A program made the position numbers and the translations under genes. A stretch of 64,000 bases of DNA, from assembly GCA_964607515.1 (NCBI GenBank), contig CAZSKU010000009.1:1-64000 (forward strand), written 5' to 3'. The notes beneath the pieces were generated by a model. That model made no database searches, was not told the DNA's origin, and saw only the letters and a list, made by a program, of their open reading frames with translations. Positions 8,338-17,222 of this stretch are shown here, piece after piece; position 1 is the first letter of the stretch; the number at the start of each line of letters is the position of its first letter. Source of the stretch: UBA6080 sp964607515 (GTDB taxonomy: Bacteria > Fermentibacterota > Fermentibacteria > Fermentibacterales > JCC-6).

Positions 8338-9818
8338 AGGCGAACCACCTCCCCAAGGGAAAGGACGCCATGGTCAAGCGCCCTGACAGCGGGGGCGATC
8401 AGCGCCTCCTTCACCTCCGGAACCAGCATCAGTCCGCCCAGAATGCACAGCACGGCCAGAGCCGCCATTCCCAGCTTCATGGGCCACGGCACCTCGCGGA
8501 CCTTTTCCAGACCCTTGCCCAGCCTGCCGAGAAACGCGAATTTGGTGACCTTCAGGAAGGAGGCCAGAGTGAGGATGCTGACCAGGATGGCCCAGGATCC
8601 GTAGAACCATTCCCCCTTCTCCACGCAGGCCATCACAATGATCAGCTTGCTCCAGAAACCCGAGAACGGAGGCACCCCGGAGATGGACATGGACGCGGAG
8701 AGGGTGGTCCAGGAGGTGGTGGGCATCGGACCCGCCAGACCTCCCATCTCCCTGAGGTTCCTGGTGCCCGTGGCCTGTTCGATGGCCCCGGAGTTGAGGA
8801 AGAGGAGGCTCTTGAAGACGGAGTGGTTGAAAAGGTGGAAAAGCCCGCCGAGAATCCCCAGGGGAGTTCCCAGGCCGAGGCCCAGAATCATGTAACCCAC
8901 CTGACTCACCGAATGGTAGGCCAGCAGCCTCTTCATGTCCCACTGGCGCAGGGCGAGGATCACCCCGATCCCCATGGAGACCGCTCCCAGAACCTTCAGA
9001 AGGGTCAGCAGATCGGGCCCCGGGCCGAAAACGTTGAAGACGAGCCTTGCTATGGTGTAGACCCCCAGGGCCTTGATAAGCACTCCGGAAAGCATGGCGG
9101 AAATCGGGGCGGGAGCCGACGGATGAGCGTCCGGCAGCCATGAGTGGAACGGGACTATGGCGGCCTTCAGGGCGAACCCGCTCAGCAGGAGCACCAGGGC
9201 CGTGACGGTTACGGGCGCCGAGCCAAGCTCCCCGAGACGCATGGCCATGTGAGCCATGTTGAGGGTGCCCGTGTACCCGTAGAGGAAAGAAATGCCCAGC
9301 AGCAGGAAAAGGGAGCCCAGGCTGCCCATCACCGCATACTTGAACGCCGCCTCCAGCTCGTGCTTCCCGGTGCCGAAGGCCACCAGGGCGTAGCTGGCGA
9401 TGGAAGCCACCTCGAGGAATACGAAGAGGTTGAAAAGGTCGCCGGTAACCACCACCCCGTTCATCCCCGCCAGCATCAGCAGAAAGAGGGTGTGGAACTG
9501 CCAGCGCCCGGTGTAGGCGTTCATGTAGCTCAGGGAGTAGATCATCACCAGGAAGGCCACCAGGCTCACCAGCAGCAGCATGAACGACGACAGGCCGTCC
9601 ACCGAGAGGAGTATCCCCATGGGAGCCGGCCAGCCCCCTACGCAGGTGGTCGAGGGGGGGGAAAGCACCGCGGAGATGGACATGGCCAGGGACAAGGCAA
9701 CCGTCAGGGTGCCCAATGTGTCCGCCAAGGCCCGGGACTTCCGGGCGGCCAGGGCGCAGATGAAGGCTCCGGCCAGGGGAACCGCCACCAGCAGGGGTAT
9801 GTATTGGCCTGTCATCAT
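8334..9818 (-). CDS. mnhD: Mrp/Mnh-type antiporter subunit D (NuoN/NuoM-like ion channel subunit)
   Basis: A 494-residue proton-conducting membrane transporter with about 14 helices. It shows the TM5 glutamate in LFVFLEVAS, the TM7 lysine region ALKAAIVPFHSWLPDAHP, and LLAYHSVSQVGYM with a further conserved histidine. The family conducts ions in complex I, Mrp antiporters and Mbh (MbhH). It is one of two large antiporter-like subunits in this cluster. Confidence 0.95.
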   Translation of the reverse strand: MMTGQYIPLLVAVPLAGAFICALAARKSRALADTLGTLTVALSLAMSISAVLSPPSTTCVGGWPAPMGILLSVDGLSSFMLLLVSLVAFLVMIYSLSYMNAYTGRWQFHTLFLLMLAGMNGVVVTGDLFNLFVFLEVASIASYALVAFGTGKHELEAAFKYAVMGSLGSLFLLLGISFLYGYTGTLNMAHMAMRLGELGSAPVTVTALVLLLSGFALKAAIVPFHSWLPDAHPSAPAPISAMLSGVLIKALGVYTIARLVFNVFGPGPDLLTLLKVLGAVSMGIGVILALRQWDMKRLLAYHSVSQVGYMILGLGLGTPLGILGGLFHLFNHSVFKSLLFLNSGAIEQATGTRNLREMGGLAGPMPTTSWTTLSASMSISGVPPFSGFWSKLIIVMACVEKGEWFYGSWAILVSILTLASFLKVTKFAFLGRLGKGLEKVREVPWPMKLGMAALAVLCILGGLMLVPEVKEALIAPAVRALDHGVLSLGEVVRL

Positions 9819-10165
9819 CCCCTCAGCTCCCTGATCCTGGTGATGTCATAGGTTCCGTAACGCTGGTGCAGCCTCATGGCGATGGCCACCAGGAAAGCGG
9901 TGGTGGCCAGCCCTATCACGATGGAGGTCAGAACAAGGGCCTGGGGAAGGGGATCCACCATGATCTGCTCCCCGGCCCCGGGATAGAGTATCGGAGCATC
10001 CCCGCCCCGTTTCCAGCACAGGAGTATCAGGAAAAGGTTTGCGGCATACTCGGCAATGACGATGCCCAGGATTATGCGGATCAGGTTCTTCTTGCTCAGC
10101 ACCGCGTAGACGCCGACGCTGAACAGCAGCGCGCAGAGGACGAAAGGAAGCCAGGAGTGTATCAC
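9815..10165 (-). CDS. mnhC: Mrp/Mnh-type antiporter subunit C (NuoK-like)
   Basis: A 116-residue NuoK-like protein with three helices, the in-membrane glutamate in GIVIAEYAANL and the signature DPLPQALVLTSIVIG. It corresponds to MbhG in Mbh hydrogenases. It overlaps subunits B and D by 4 bp each. Confidence 0.94.
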   Translation of the reverse strand: MIHSWLPFVLCALLFSVGVYAVLSKKNLIRIILGIVIAEYAANLFLILLCWKRGGDAPILYPGAGEQIMVDPLPQALVLTSIVIGLATTAFLVAIAMRLHQRYGTYDITRIRELRG

Positions 10166-10617
10166 TGCTCCTCCCTTCCCGTGCCCCGGAAGGCGACCAG
10201 GGCCAGGAACACCCCGAAGAGGCCGGCGCCCACCTTGATGCTGATGGCGATGTTCGAAAGGGGAATGGTGCCCCCGCTGAGCAGGCTGAAGGTTTCGCCC
10301 GTTGGTAGGAATCTGGTGAAGAAACCTCCCCGGGTGAAGCCCAGCAGGGCGATTCCGATGAAAAGAATCGCTCCGATGCTCTCCAGGGCGGTTACGGTGT
10401 TTTTCCTGATGATCTCGAAGGCTTTCCGGCTGCCGAAGGCGAGAAACAGGTTGATGAAACTCAGGGCGATGATCACCCCTCCGGCAAAGCCGCCTCCCGG
10501 GCTGAGATGCCCGTTGAGGACAATGTAGATTCCGTAAAGGAAGATCAGCCCCACCGTGAGCCTGGTGACGGTTCTCACCACCAGGGTCATTCCTGTCCCG
10601 TCACCTCCGTTCTTCAT
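10162..10617 (-). CDS. mnhB: Mrp/Mnh-type antiporter subunit B
   Basis: A 151-residue four-helix membrane protein of the MnhB family (MbhF), with the invariant HLSPGGGFAGGVI. It overlaps the preceding MbhD/MbhE-type gene by 17 bp, the largest overlap in this part of the cluster. Confidence 0.93.
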   Translation of the reverse strand: MKNGGDGTGMTLVVRTVTRLTVGLIFLYGIYIVLNGHLSPGGGFAGGVIIALSFINLFLAFGSRKAFEIIRKNTVTALESIGAILFIGIALLGFTRGGFFTRFLPTGETFSLLSGGTIPLSNIAISIKVGAGLFGVFLALVAFRGTGREEQ

Positions 10618-11134
10618 GGTCGTTCACCCCCTTGCGGCGCATCACCGTGAGCACCCCGACCACGGCCGTGAAGAGTACGGTGGCTTCCCCCAGGGTATCG
10701 TAGGCCCGGTAGTCCAGAATCACCGCCGCCACGACGTTGGCGGCCCCCGTGTCCGCCGATGCGTTCTCGAGGTATCTCGACGACACCACCATCAGCGGGT
10801 CGCCGAAGGGGGGAAGGCTGCGGAAAACCGATATCCCCGCCCATACCGTCAGGGCCATGAACAGGATGCCCAGCAGGGAACCCAGGGGTCTGGACCCCAG
10901 CCATTCCCCGGAGTCCTTCATGGTCAGCGTGGCCCGGATCAGTATGATCACCGCCATTATCTCCACCACCAGCTGGGTGAGGGCGATATCCGGCGCCTTC
11001 AGAAGCAGAAACACCACGGAAAGCCCGAGGCCCACCACGCCCACGGCGATCACCGCGGAGAGCAGGTTCTTCATCTCCACCGCAGCCACGGCTCCCGCGA
11101 TCATCAGGGCCATGAGGATGTAAAGCTCCATCAT
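10601..11134 (-). CDS. MbhD/MbhE-like fused subunit (MrpA C-terminal part)
   Basis: A 177-residue membrane protein. Residues 1-80 match the MbhD/DUF4040 type (APDIALTQLVVEIM is typical of the MrpA C-terminal region). Residues 85-170 match the MbhE type (YDTLGEATVLFTAVVGV). In Pyrococcus Mbh these are two genes, mbhD and mbhE; here they are one, as in the C-terminal part of MrpA. It probably links the antiporter-like subunits. Confidence 0.9.
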   Translation of the reverse strand: MMELYILMALMIAGAVAAVEMKNLLSAVIAVGVVGLGLSVVFLLLKAPDIALTQLVVEIMAVIILIRATLTMKDSGEWLGSRPLGSLLGILFMALTVWAGISVFRSLPPFGDPLMVVSSRYLENASADTGAANVVAAVILDYRAYDTLGEATVLFTAVVGVLTVMRRKGVNDHEERR

Positions 11135-11138
11135 TCCC

Positions 11139-12830
11139 TCATCTCAGTGCCAGGTAGAGGACCGCCAGCCCCGCCAGGCACCACAGCACGTACCTTCCCA
11201 GAAGGCCGTTGTGGAGCCCGGACAGAAGGCCGCCGATGAAATCGGCGAACCTGAGGCCCACCACGTAACAGTCGAAATGCTTCTTCTCGGCCCGGTCGAA
11301 CAGTGTTTTCAGGGGCCTGACGTCCCTTACTGTTCCGTAGAAGTCCACCCCGGACACCCTCATGGACGGCCACGCCTCGAGCTTCTCGCCGCCCACGAAG
11401 GGCGCCGTGGTCCTGGTTTTCCTTCCGCCCAGCAGGTACACGACCAGCCCGAGAAGAATTCCGGCCAGAATCAGCTGGGTGGCCGTGGATGGACTCCACA
11501 GCCCCGGGAAATCAGGTTCACCGGACAGGGCCGGGTTGAACAGCTCTCCATAGGGGATCCTGTCGGCGAAGACACCGAAGCCGATGCACAGCGCGGCCAG
11601 CAGCACCAGAGGAGCCGCCAGGGCGAATGGGGCCCTGGGATTGGACAATTCCACGGCCCTGGTGACATGGGGGGATTCCTGCCCGAGGAATACCGCATGG
11701 GTGAGTTTCATGAAGCTGGCCAGGGTCAGGGCGCTGCCCATCATGGCGGCGGGGATCCAGATGATCCACGTCCAGCCGTCCCCGGCGGTGCCGATGATGC
11801 CCTGGTAGATCATCCATTTGGAGGCGAAGCCGTTCATGGGCGGAACACCGGATATGGAGAGGGCCGCCACCAGAAACGCGGCGAACACCACCGGCATGTG
11901 CCTGCCGAGACCTCCGAGCCGGTGAAGATCGGTGGTGTTCATTTTCTTCTCAACTGCTCCGCCGGCCATGAAAAGGCATGTCTTGTATATGGTGTGGTTG
12001 AACATGTGGAACAGGGCGCCGGCGATGCCTATGGGGTTCCCAGTGCCGATGCCAAGGACCATGTAGCCGACCTGACTCACGGCATGATACCCCAGAAGCC
12101 TCTTCAGATCGTGCTGCACCAGGGCCATCATCACCGCGGCCATGATGGTGACGCTTCCCAGGGCCATGAGCAGGATTCCCATGGCGCCGTCCAGGGCGAA
12201 GAGTTCCATGGATATTCTTGCCAGGAAGAAAACCCCGAGCAGCTTGTCCAGCGAAGCGGGAAGGAAGGCTGTCACGGGGATCGGGGCATCCTCGGCCATA
12301 TCTGGAACCCATGTGTGGAAAGGCATCGCCCCGGCCTTGGCCAGGGCGGCGCTGGCAAGGAGCAGGAAGGCCGCAGTGGAGAGCCCTCCGGCGACGGGGA
12401 TGTTCACCGTGGAGAACGACAGCTTCGCCAGCCCCGAAAGACCGGTGCCCGGGCCGGAGGATATGAACCATACCAGAGCCAGCCCCAGGAGCATCAGGGC
12501 GTCCGTCCCGCCCACGATGAGCAGGGCCTTCCGGGCGGTGGCGGGGGTGGACTCGGTCTCTCCGAACCCGGTGAGCAGGTAGAGCAGAAGCCCGAGGAAA
12601 CCCCATAGGATCGTCAGAAGGAGCAGATTGTCGGCGAAGATCACCCCGACGGTGAGCACCAGGGTGAGAAAAGTGTAGATGTAGTACCTGAACAGCCCCC
12701 GCCGGCCTTTCATGAAGCTGATCGAGTAGACCACCGTGAGGATGAAGAAGAGGCCGGCGAACACGGCGCAAAGCCATGCGAGCGGGGTGAACCGGAACAG
12801 GCTCATGCGGAACAGATCCTCCAGGTTCAT
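11139..12830 (-). CDS. NuoL/MrpA-like large antiporter subunit of the hydrogenase complex
   Basis: A 563-residue ion-channel subunit with about 15-16 helices. It has KAGAMPFHTWVPDMAEDAP with the membrane lysine, LKRLLGYHAVSQVGYM, and a C-terminal extension with a soluble stretch (FVGGEKLEAWPSM) before the last helix. It is the second large antiporter-like subunit and sits directly after the NiFe subunit gene, as the MbhI or NuoL-like subunits do. The start at 12830 overlaps the stop of the large subunit gene (ATGA). A longer frame upstream reads into that gene and is discarded. Confidence 0.92.
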   Translation of the reverse strand: MNLEDLFRMSLFRFTPLAWLCAVFAGLFFILTVVYSISFMKGRRGLFRYYIYTFLTLVLTVGVIFADNLLLLTILWGFLGLLLYLLTGFGETESTPATARKALLIVGGTDALMLLGLALVWFISSGPGTGLSGLAKLSFSTVNIPVAGGLSTAAFLLLASAALAKAGAMPFHTWVPDMAEDAPIPVTAFLPASLDKLLGVFFLARISMELFALDGAMGILLMALGSVTIMAAVMMALVQHDLKRLLGYHAVSQVGYMVLGIGTGNPIGIAGALFHMFNHTIYKTCLFMAGGAVEKKMNTTDLHRLGGLGRHMPVVFAAFLVAALSISGVPPMNGFASKWMIYQGIIGTAGDGWTWIIWIPAAMMGSALTLASFMKLTHAVFLGQESPHVTRAVELSNPRAPFALAAPLVLLAALCIGFGVFADRIPYGELFNPALSGEPDFPGLWSPSTATQLILAGILLGLVVYLLGGRKTRTTAPFVGGEKLEAWPSMRVSGVDFYGTVRDVRPLKTLFDRAEKKHFDCYVVGLRFADFIGGLLSGLHNGLLGRYVLWCLAGLAVLYLALR

Positions 12831-14011
12831 GCCTTGCCCATCCTCTTCCTGATGCTCTCGGTCCTGGCCCTGGAAAGTTCCACCAGAGCTTCGCCGCTGT
12901 ACAGAAGGCTTCCCCGGCTGTTCCTGGCCGCCAGCCGCTCCGTGCAGCAGTAGCACGGGTCTATGGATGCCAGGATAATGGTTGCGTCCGAGATGGTTTC
13001 ACCGACGATGGTGGCCTTGTAGGTGGGAAGGTTCATGAAGGTCGGGGCCCTGACCTTGTGCCGGACGGGCCTGTTGGTGCCGTCGCTCCGAACGTAGTGG
13101 AAGGTCTCGCCCCGGGGGGCCTCGATATGGCCGATTCCCTCCCCCGGAGGAATGCTCTCGATGCCGGCGTTTATGGGCCCGTCCGGGAGCGCCTCGAAAC
13201 ACTGCCGTATGATGCTTATTGATTCGAACATCTCCAGAACCCGCACCACCGCCTTGTCGAAAACGTCTCCGTTGGACGTTACGATCATCTTCCAGTCCAC
13301 CCGGTCGTACACTCCGTAAGGGCTGTCCTTCCTTACGTCCCGGGCCACTCCTGAAGCCCTGGACGTGGGCCCCAGGGCGCTGAACTCGATGGCCTTGTCC
13401 TTTGTTAGCACCCCCACCCCCTTCAGCCGGGCGTGAAGGACCGGATCGTCCAGAATCGCGTCCCTGAGCATCTCCAGGGTGGGAACGATGGATTCGATCT
13501 TGGCCAGGACCACCGGAATATCCTGCGGCCTGATGTCCCGCCGGACCCCGCCGGGGGTGAACATTGCATAGTTGTTCCTGTTGCCGGAGAGGATCTCCAT
13601 CACGTCCAGAATCTCCTCCCGCAGCTTCCACGCCCACATGTACACCGTATTGTAGCCGAGGAAATGCCCGGCAAGCCCCAGCCAGAGCAGGTGAGAGTGA
13701 ACCCTCTCGCCCTCGGCGATGATCGTGCGGATGAATCTGGCCCTCTCCGGGACCTCCATGGGAAAGATGTCCTCCACGGCCCTGACGTAGGCGAATGGGT
13801 GGCTGGTGGAGCAGATGCCGCAGATCCTCTCCACCACGAAGGTGCTGTTGTCGAAGGTCTTGCTTTCCGAGAGCTTCTCGATACCCCGGTGATTGTACCC
13901 GATGCGGACGTCAACCTCGACTATCCTCTCTCCGTCCACCGTCAGGGTGAAAAGCTCGGGTTCCTCCTGCAGGGGATGGTAAGGCCCTATGGGGATGACT
14001 GATCTGCCCAT
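12827..14011 (-). CDS. [NiFe] hydrogenase large subunit, group 4 (EchE/MbhL/HycE-type)
   Basis: A 394-residue NuoD-related catalytic subunit. The four nickel-binding cysteines are present: C64 and C67 in ERICGICS, and C353 and C356 in DPCYCCTER. This separates it from complex I NuoD and argues for real H2 chemistry. About 35 residues follow Arg359. The E. coli homologue HycE is cut after the equivalent Arg by HycI, so a similar cut here fits the protease gene downstream. C355 is an extra cysteine in the motif. The ATG at 14011 overlaps the upstream stop (TGATG). Confidence 0.95.
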   Translation of the reverse strand: MGRSVIPIGPYHPLQEEPELFTLTVDGERIVEVDVRIGYNHRGIEKLSESKTFDNSTFVVERICGICSTSHPFAYVRAVEDIFPMEVPERARFIRTIIAEGERVHSHLLWLGLAGHFLGYNTVYMWAWKLREEILDVMEILSGNRNNYAMFTPGGVRRDIRPQDIPVVLAKIESIVPTLEMLRDAILDDPVLHARLKGVGVLTKDKAIEFSALGPTSRASGVARDVRKDSPYGVYDRVDWKMIVTSNGDVFDKAVVRVLEMFESISIIRQCFEALPDGPINAGIESIPPGEGIGHIEAPRGETFHYVRSDGTNRPVRHKVRAPTFMNLPTYKATIVGETISDATIILASIDPCYCCTERLAARNSRGSLLYSGEALVELSRARTESIRKRMGKA

Positions 14012-14484
14012 CACACACCCCTGGTTCTTACGGCGGTTTCGTCCCACTCCGCGTAGTCCTGCCTGAGGGGGTATACCCCCTCCGGCCAGTTGTCGGGAAG
14101 AAGGAGCCTCCGGGGGTCCGGGTGTCCTTCAAAGACGACCCCGAGAAGTTCGTGTATCTCCCGCTCGATCCAGTTGAACGCCTCGATATGCTTCCCCAGG
14201 GAGACGATCACCGGATTTTCCCGGTCGAGGAGCACCCGGAGGTTGATCATCAGGTTCAGATCCTCCAGAATGAAATGGTAGATGATCTCGATGCCCTCCG
14301 GGGTGTCGGTGCCTGAGGCGATGTTGAACCTGGCTCCCAGCTCCCTGAAGATGTAGATCCCCACCCAGGCGATGGCCCTGGGTTTGAGGCTGATGAAAAC
14401 CCTCTTCGGCGACTTGTCGTAGACGTCCAGAATGTCGTCTCCGAATCTGCTCTTCAGATCGGCCAGAACCTGCTCTCTTGTCAT
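14011..14484 (-). CDS. NuoC-like 30-kDa hydrogenase subunit (EchD/MbhK type)
   Basis: A 157-residue protein of the respiratory-chain 30-kDa family, with the motif EREIHELLGVVFEGHPDPRR near the C-terminus. In group 4 hydrogenases it is a structural subunit packed against the large and small subunits. The ATG at 14484 overlaps the stop of the small-subunit gene (ATGA), which fixes the start; a longer frame reads into that gene. Confidence 0.92.
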   Translation of the reverse strand: MTREQVLADLKSRFGDDILDVYDKSPKRVFISLKPRAIAWVGIYIFRELGARFNIASGTDTPEGIEIIYHFILEDLNLMINLRVLLDRENPVIVSLGKHIEAFNWIEREIHELLGVVFEGHPDPRRLLLPDNWPEGVYPLRQDYAEWDETAVRTRGV

Positions 14485-14906
14485 CAGCCTTTGCCCACCT
14501 TCTCTATCAGTTTCACGACCCCCGCGATGATGGCCTCGGGTTTCGGAGGGCAGCCAGGAATGTAGGCGTCCACGGGAATGATGTGATCCAGCGGCACCGG
14601 GCAGTTGTAGCTGTCCATGAAAATCCCCCGGGAGCCGGTGCAGGTGCCGATGCCCACCACCAGGCACGGCTTGGGAACCTGTTCGTAGAGCGCTTTCAGC
14701 CTTTCAACGCTCATCCGGTTGCAGGAACCGGTCACCAGGAGAACGTCCGCGTGCTTTACGCTGCCTGCCAGGAGGATTCCGAACCGCTCCACGTCGAACC
14801 TGGGTGTGAGGCAGTCCAGGGTTTCAATGTCGCAGTTGTTGCAGCTTCCCGTGGAGAGGTGGAACACCCAGGGGGACTTGAGAAGGGCTTTGAGTTTCAG
14901 GCTCAT
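14484..14906 (-). CDS. Hydrogenase small subunit (NuoB/EchC/MbhJ type)
   Basis: A 140-residue NuoB-like protein holding the proximal 4Fe-4S cluster. Its ligands are probably the cysteines of STGSCNNCD, TGSC, GTC and PGCPP. It passes electrons to the NiFe site. It has no long signal peptide or extra cluster domains, as expected for group 4 enzymes. The ATG at 14906 has AGGTGAT about 5 bases upstream. An in-frame TTG at 14921 is also possible. Confidence 0.93.
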   Translation of the reverse strand: MSLKLKALLKSPWVFHLSTGSCNNCDIETLDCLTPRFDVERFGILLAGSVKHADVLLVTGSCNRMSVERLKALYEQVPKPCLVVGIGTCTGSRGIFMDSYNCPVPLDHIIPVDAYIPGCPPKPEAIIAGVVKLIEKVGKG

Positions 14907-14917
14907 GGAATCACCTC

Positions 14918-15838
14918 TCAAAGGCCCAGCAGGGCCAGAACCAGGGACGCCCCGGCGATCACTGTCATAGGGCCCCAGAAAAATCTCATCGCCTGATCGA
15001 TCCTTACCCTGGGGTTGGTGTTCCGGATTACGGTGATGAGAACCAGGAGGCCGACGTACTTCAGAACGCTCCAGAGAATCTCCCAGCCGTGCAGGGAAAA
15101 CCCGCCCAGAAACAACTGTATCAGCAGGAATGGAAGTACGAAAAGAAGCATGCTCCTGGTGAGCTTGTACAGGGCGAGGCCCGAGCCGGAGTACTCTATG
15201 AGAGGCCCGTGAACAATTTCGGTTTCAGCCTCGGGCGCGTCGAAGGGTACCAGGGCCAGCTTCGCCTGGACGCACAGCAGGGCGGTAAGCATGGCCAGTA
15301 TTCCGGACAGGGTGCCGGCGAAAACCCCCGCCTCCCTCTGGGCCGCAAGGATGTCGCCCAGACGGATGGAGAGCCCGGAGTGCACCACGGGCACCAGCAT
15401 GGCCAGTATGAAGGGGAGTTCGTAGGAAAGCACAAGTTTCATCTCACGGCTGGCCCCCAGGCTCGCCAGAGGGTTCCTGGAGGCGAAGCCGCCGAGAATG
15501 ACGCTCAGGGAAGGAACGGTAAGAAGGTAGATCGTCACTATGAGGTCGCCGGTAAACCCGGTTTCCGGGTGGAGCTGGTTCATCCAGAGCAGGGTGGCGG
15601 CGGTTACCGCCCCCGCCAGCCCCAGCAGGGGCGCCCCGAGAAAAGCGGTTCTGCAGGAGCCTGCCGGTACCAGGGTTTCCTTCCCCAGCAGTTTGACGAT
15701 GTCCACCAGCGGCTGGAAGAACGGGGGGCCCACCCGGTACTGCACCCGTGCGGTCACCTTGCGGTCGATCCAGCTGGCTGTGAGCCCCAGCACCGCTGTG
15801 GCCAGGAATCCGAAGACCAGGAGGTTCAGAAGGGTCAT
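14918..15838 (-). CDS. NuoH-like membrane anchor subunit (EchB/MbhM type)
   Basis: A 306-residue integral membrane protein with about eight helices and the conserved acidic loop FDAPEAETEIVHG ending in LIEYSG. This subunit attaches the hydrogenase to the membrane arm and contributes to the coupling channel. It lies between the four-cluster ferredoxin and the small subunit, overlapping the former by 4 bp. Confidence 0.94.
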   Translation of the reverse strand: MTLLNLLVFGFLATAVLGLTASWIDRKVTARVQYRVGPPFFQPLVDIVKLLGKETLVPAGSCRTAFLGAPLLGLAGAVTAATLLWMNQLHPETGFTGDLIVTIYLLTVPSLSVILGGFASRNPLASLGASREMKLVLSYELPFILAMLVPVVHSGLSIRLGDILAAQREAGVFAGTLSGILAMLTALLCVQAKLALVPFDAPEAETEIVHGPLIEYSGSGLALYKLTRSMLLFVLPFLLIQLFLGGFSLHGWEILWSVLKYVGLLVLITVIRNTNPRVRIDQAMRFFWGPMTVIAGASLVLALLGL

Positions 15839-16401
15839 GCCTCCTCCTTCTTCCAGTGCCGGGAATGAATCAGCAGGTGATCGCCGGCGGCGAAGCAGTC
15901 CCTCGGGTCTTCCGGCTCACCCTCGAGAAGGCTCAGGGCCCCGTAGGGGCATGTGGATATGCACACCGGCTCGCCGTTCCGGCGTGGGACGCAGTAGTCG
16001 CAGTTGGAGGCGAACCGGGGAACCATCTCCGGATAGATCGTTCCGTAGGGGCAGGCATGGGAGCAGGACCTGCAACTGACGCACCGGAAGGTGTGGCGGA
16101 CCAGCATTCCCCCCTGCTCATCGAGTTTCTCCAGAGCTTCCCTGGGGCATGCCTTCACGCAGTGGGGCTCCTCGCAGCGACGGCAGACCATGGCGTAGGT
16201 GGCCAGCTCTATCACCGAAAGGATCCCCCTGTTGGCGTATCTGTGCCACGGGTAGCTGCAGCGGACCACACATTCCGGGCACTGATGGGAGGAACAGATG
16301 TCCAGATCAATGAACAACCGGGTTTCTTCCGGAAGCTTCGCTTCCACCGTCTCCCGTCCCTGGAGCTGATCCGAGGTGCTCAAGGGGTTTCGTCCTTCCA
16401 T
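15835..16401 (-). CDS. Four-cluster ferredoxin (HycB/HydN-like) electron-transfer subunit
   Basis: A 188-residue iron-sulfur protein with four cysteine groups of the 4Fe-4S dicluster type: CSSHQCPEC, CRRCEEPHCVKAC, CVSCRSCSHACP, and CDYC then CISTCP. These proteins wire dehydrogenase modules to hydrogenases or oxidoreductases. Its position between the diaphorase pair and the membrane hydrogenase genes suggests it connects the two. I chose the ATG at 16401, 2 bp after the upstream stop; an ATG at 16413 would overlap the upstream gene. Confidence 0.88.
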   Translation of the reverse strand: MEGRNPLSTSDQLQGRETVEAKLPEETRLFIDLDICSSHQCPECVVRCSYPWHRYANRGILSVIELATYAMVCRRCEEPHCVKACPREALEKLDEQGGMLVRHTFRCVSCRSCSHACPYGTIYPEMVPRFASNCDYCVPRRNGEPVCISTCPYGALSLLEGEPEDPRDCFAAGDHLLIHSRHWKKEEA

Positions 16402-16403
16402 GA

Positions 16404-17222
16404 TCAGTCCCATATCCCGGGAATGTCTTTTATCTGTGCATAGGCGAAGACCGGCCCGTCCTTGCAGCAGTAGAAGGTTCCAAGCCGGCAGTGGCCGCAC
16501 TTCCCGAAACCGCAGGACATGTTCTTCTCCATGGAGAGGTATATCCTCTCCGGCGGAATGCCCATCTCAAGCATCTTCAGAGTCACGAACTTCATCATTA
16601 CCGGAGGGCCGCAGGATACGCCCACCGCGTTCCCGGGGTCCACGCAGGCGCTGTTCATGATGGACGTCACCAGCCCGGTGGCGCAGGTCCATGTTTCATC
16701 GCACTGGTCGGCGGTGAGCTGGATGTCCAGGTCGGGTCTGTCGAGCCAGCCCATGATCTCGGTCCGGTAGAGGAACTCGCAGGGCTGCCGGCAGCCGGCC
16801 CGGTACACCAGTTTCGCCAGATCGCCCCTCATGTGGAAGAGGGAGTACATCAGGGTTCTCAAGGGGGCGAGCCCCACGCCTCCCCCCACCACCAGCACTT
16901 CCCTGCCCTTGAACTCGTCCAGCGGGTAACCGTGGCCGTAGGGCCCCCGGAGACCCACCAGGTCCCCTGCCTTCAGACGGTGGATGGCTTCCGTGACCTT
17001 ACCAACCCTGACGATGGTGATATCCATCTTGTCCCGGTCGCCGCAGAAGGAGGAGGGGGTGAAGGGCGCTTCACCGATTCCGGCGACGGACATCTCCATG
17101 AACTGGCCGGGCAGGAATGAAAGAGGCTCCGAGGGTCGGAGCCTGAACGTCTTGATGGACGGGGTTTCAGTGATCACTTCCAGAACTTCCGTTTTCACTG
17201 ACCTGTAGGGGTTCTTAACCAT
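16404..17222 (-). CDS. hydG: Sulfhydrogenase gamma-like FAD/NAD(P) reductase subunit (HydG/HyhG type)
   Basis: A 272-residue ferredoxin-NADP reductase-like flavoprotein. An N-terminal FAD barrel (residues about 1-105) is followed by a nucleotide-binding domain with VVGGGVGLAPLRTLMY. A C-terminal 2Fe-2S motif, CGFGKCGHC followed by a further cysteine, resembles dihydroorotate dehydrogenase electron-transfer subunits and archaeal hydrogenase gamma. It probably exchanges electrons with NAD(P)H. It overlaps the beta subunit gene by 8 bp. The name hydG here means the sulfhydrogenase gamma subunit, not the [FeFe] maturase. Confidence 0.9.
   Translation of the reverse strand: MVKNPYRSVKTEVLEVITETPSIKTFRLRPSEPLSFLPGQFMEMSVAGIGEAPFTPSSFCGDRDKMDITIVRVGKVTEAIHRLKAGDLVGLRGPYGHGYPLDEFKGREVLVVGGGVGLAPLRTLMYSLFHMRGDLAKLVYRAGCRQPCEFLYRTEIMGWLDRPDLDIQLTADQCDETWTCATGLVTSIMNSACVDPGNAVGVSCGPPVMMKFVTLKMLEMGIPPERIYLSMEKNMSCGFGKCGHCRLGTFYCCKDGPVFAYAQIKDIPGIWD

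Noticed and set aside
11211..12608. A 465-residue plus-strand frame
   Set aside because: It is antisense to the NuoL-like subunit gene, has no ribosome site and a composition typical of a shadow frame.
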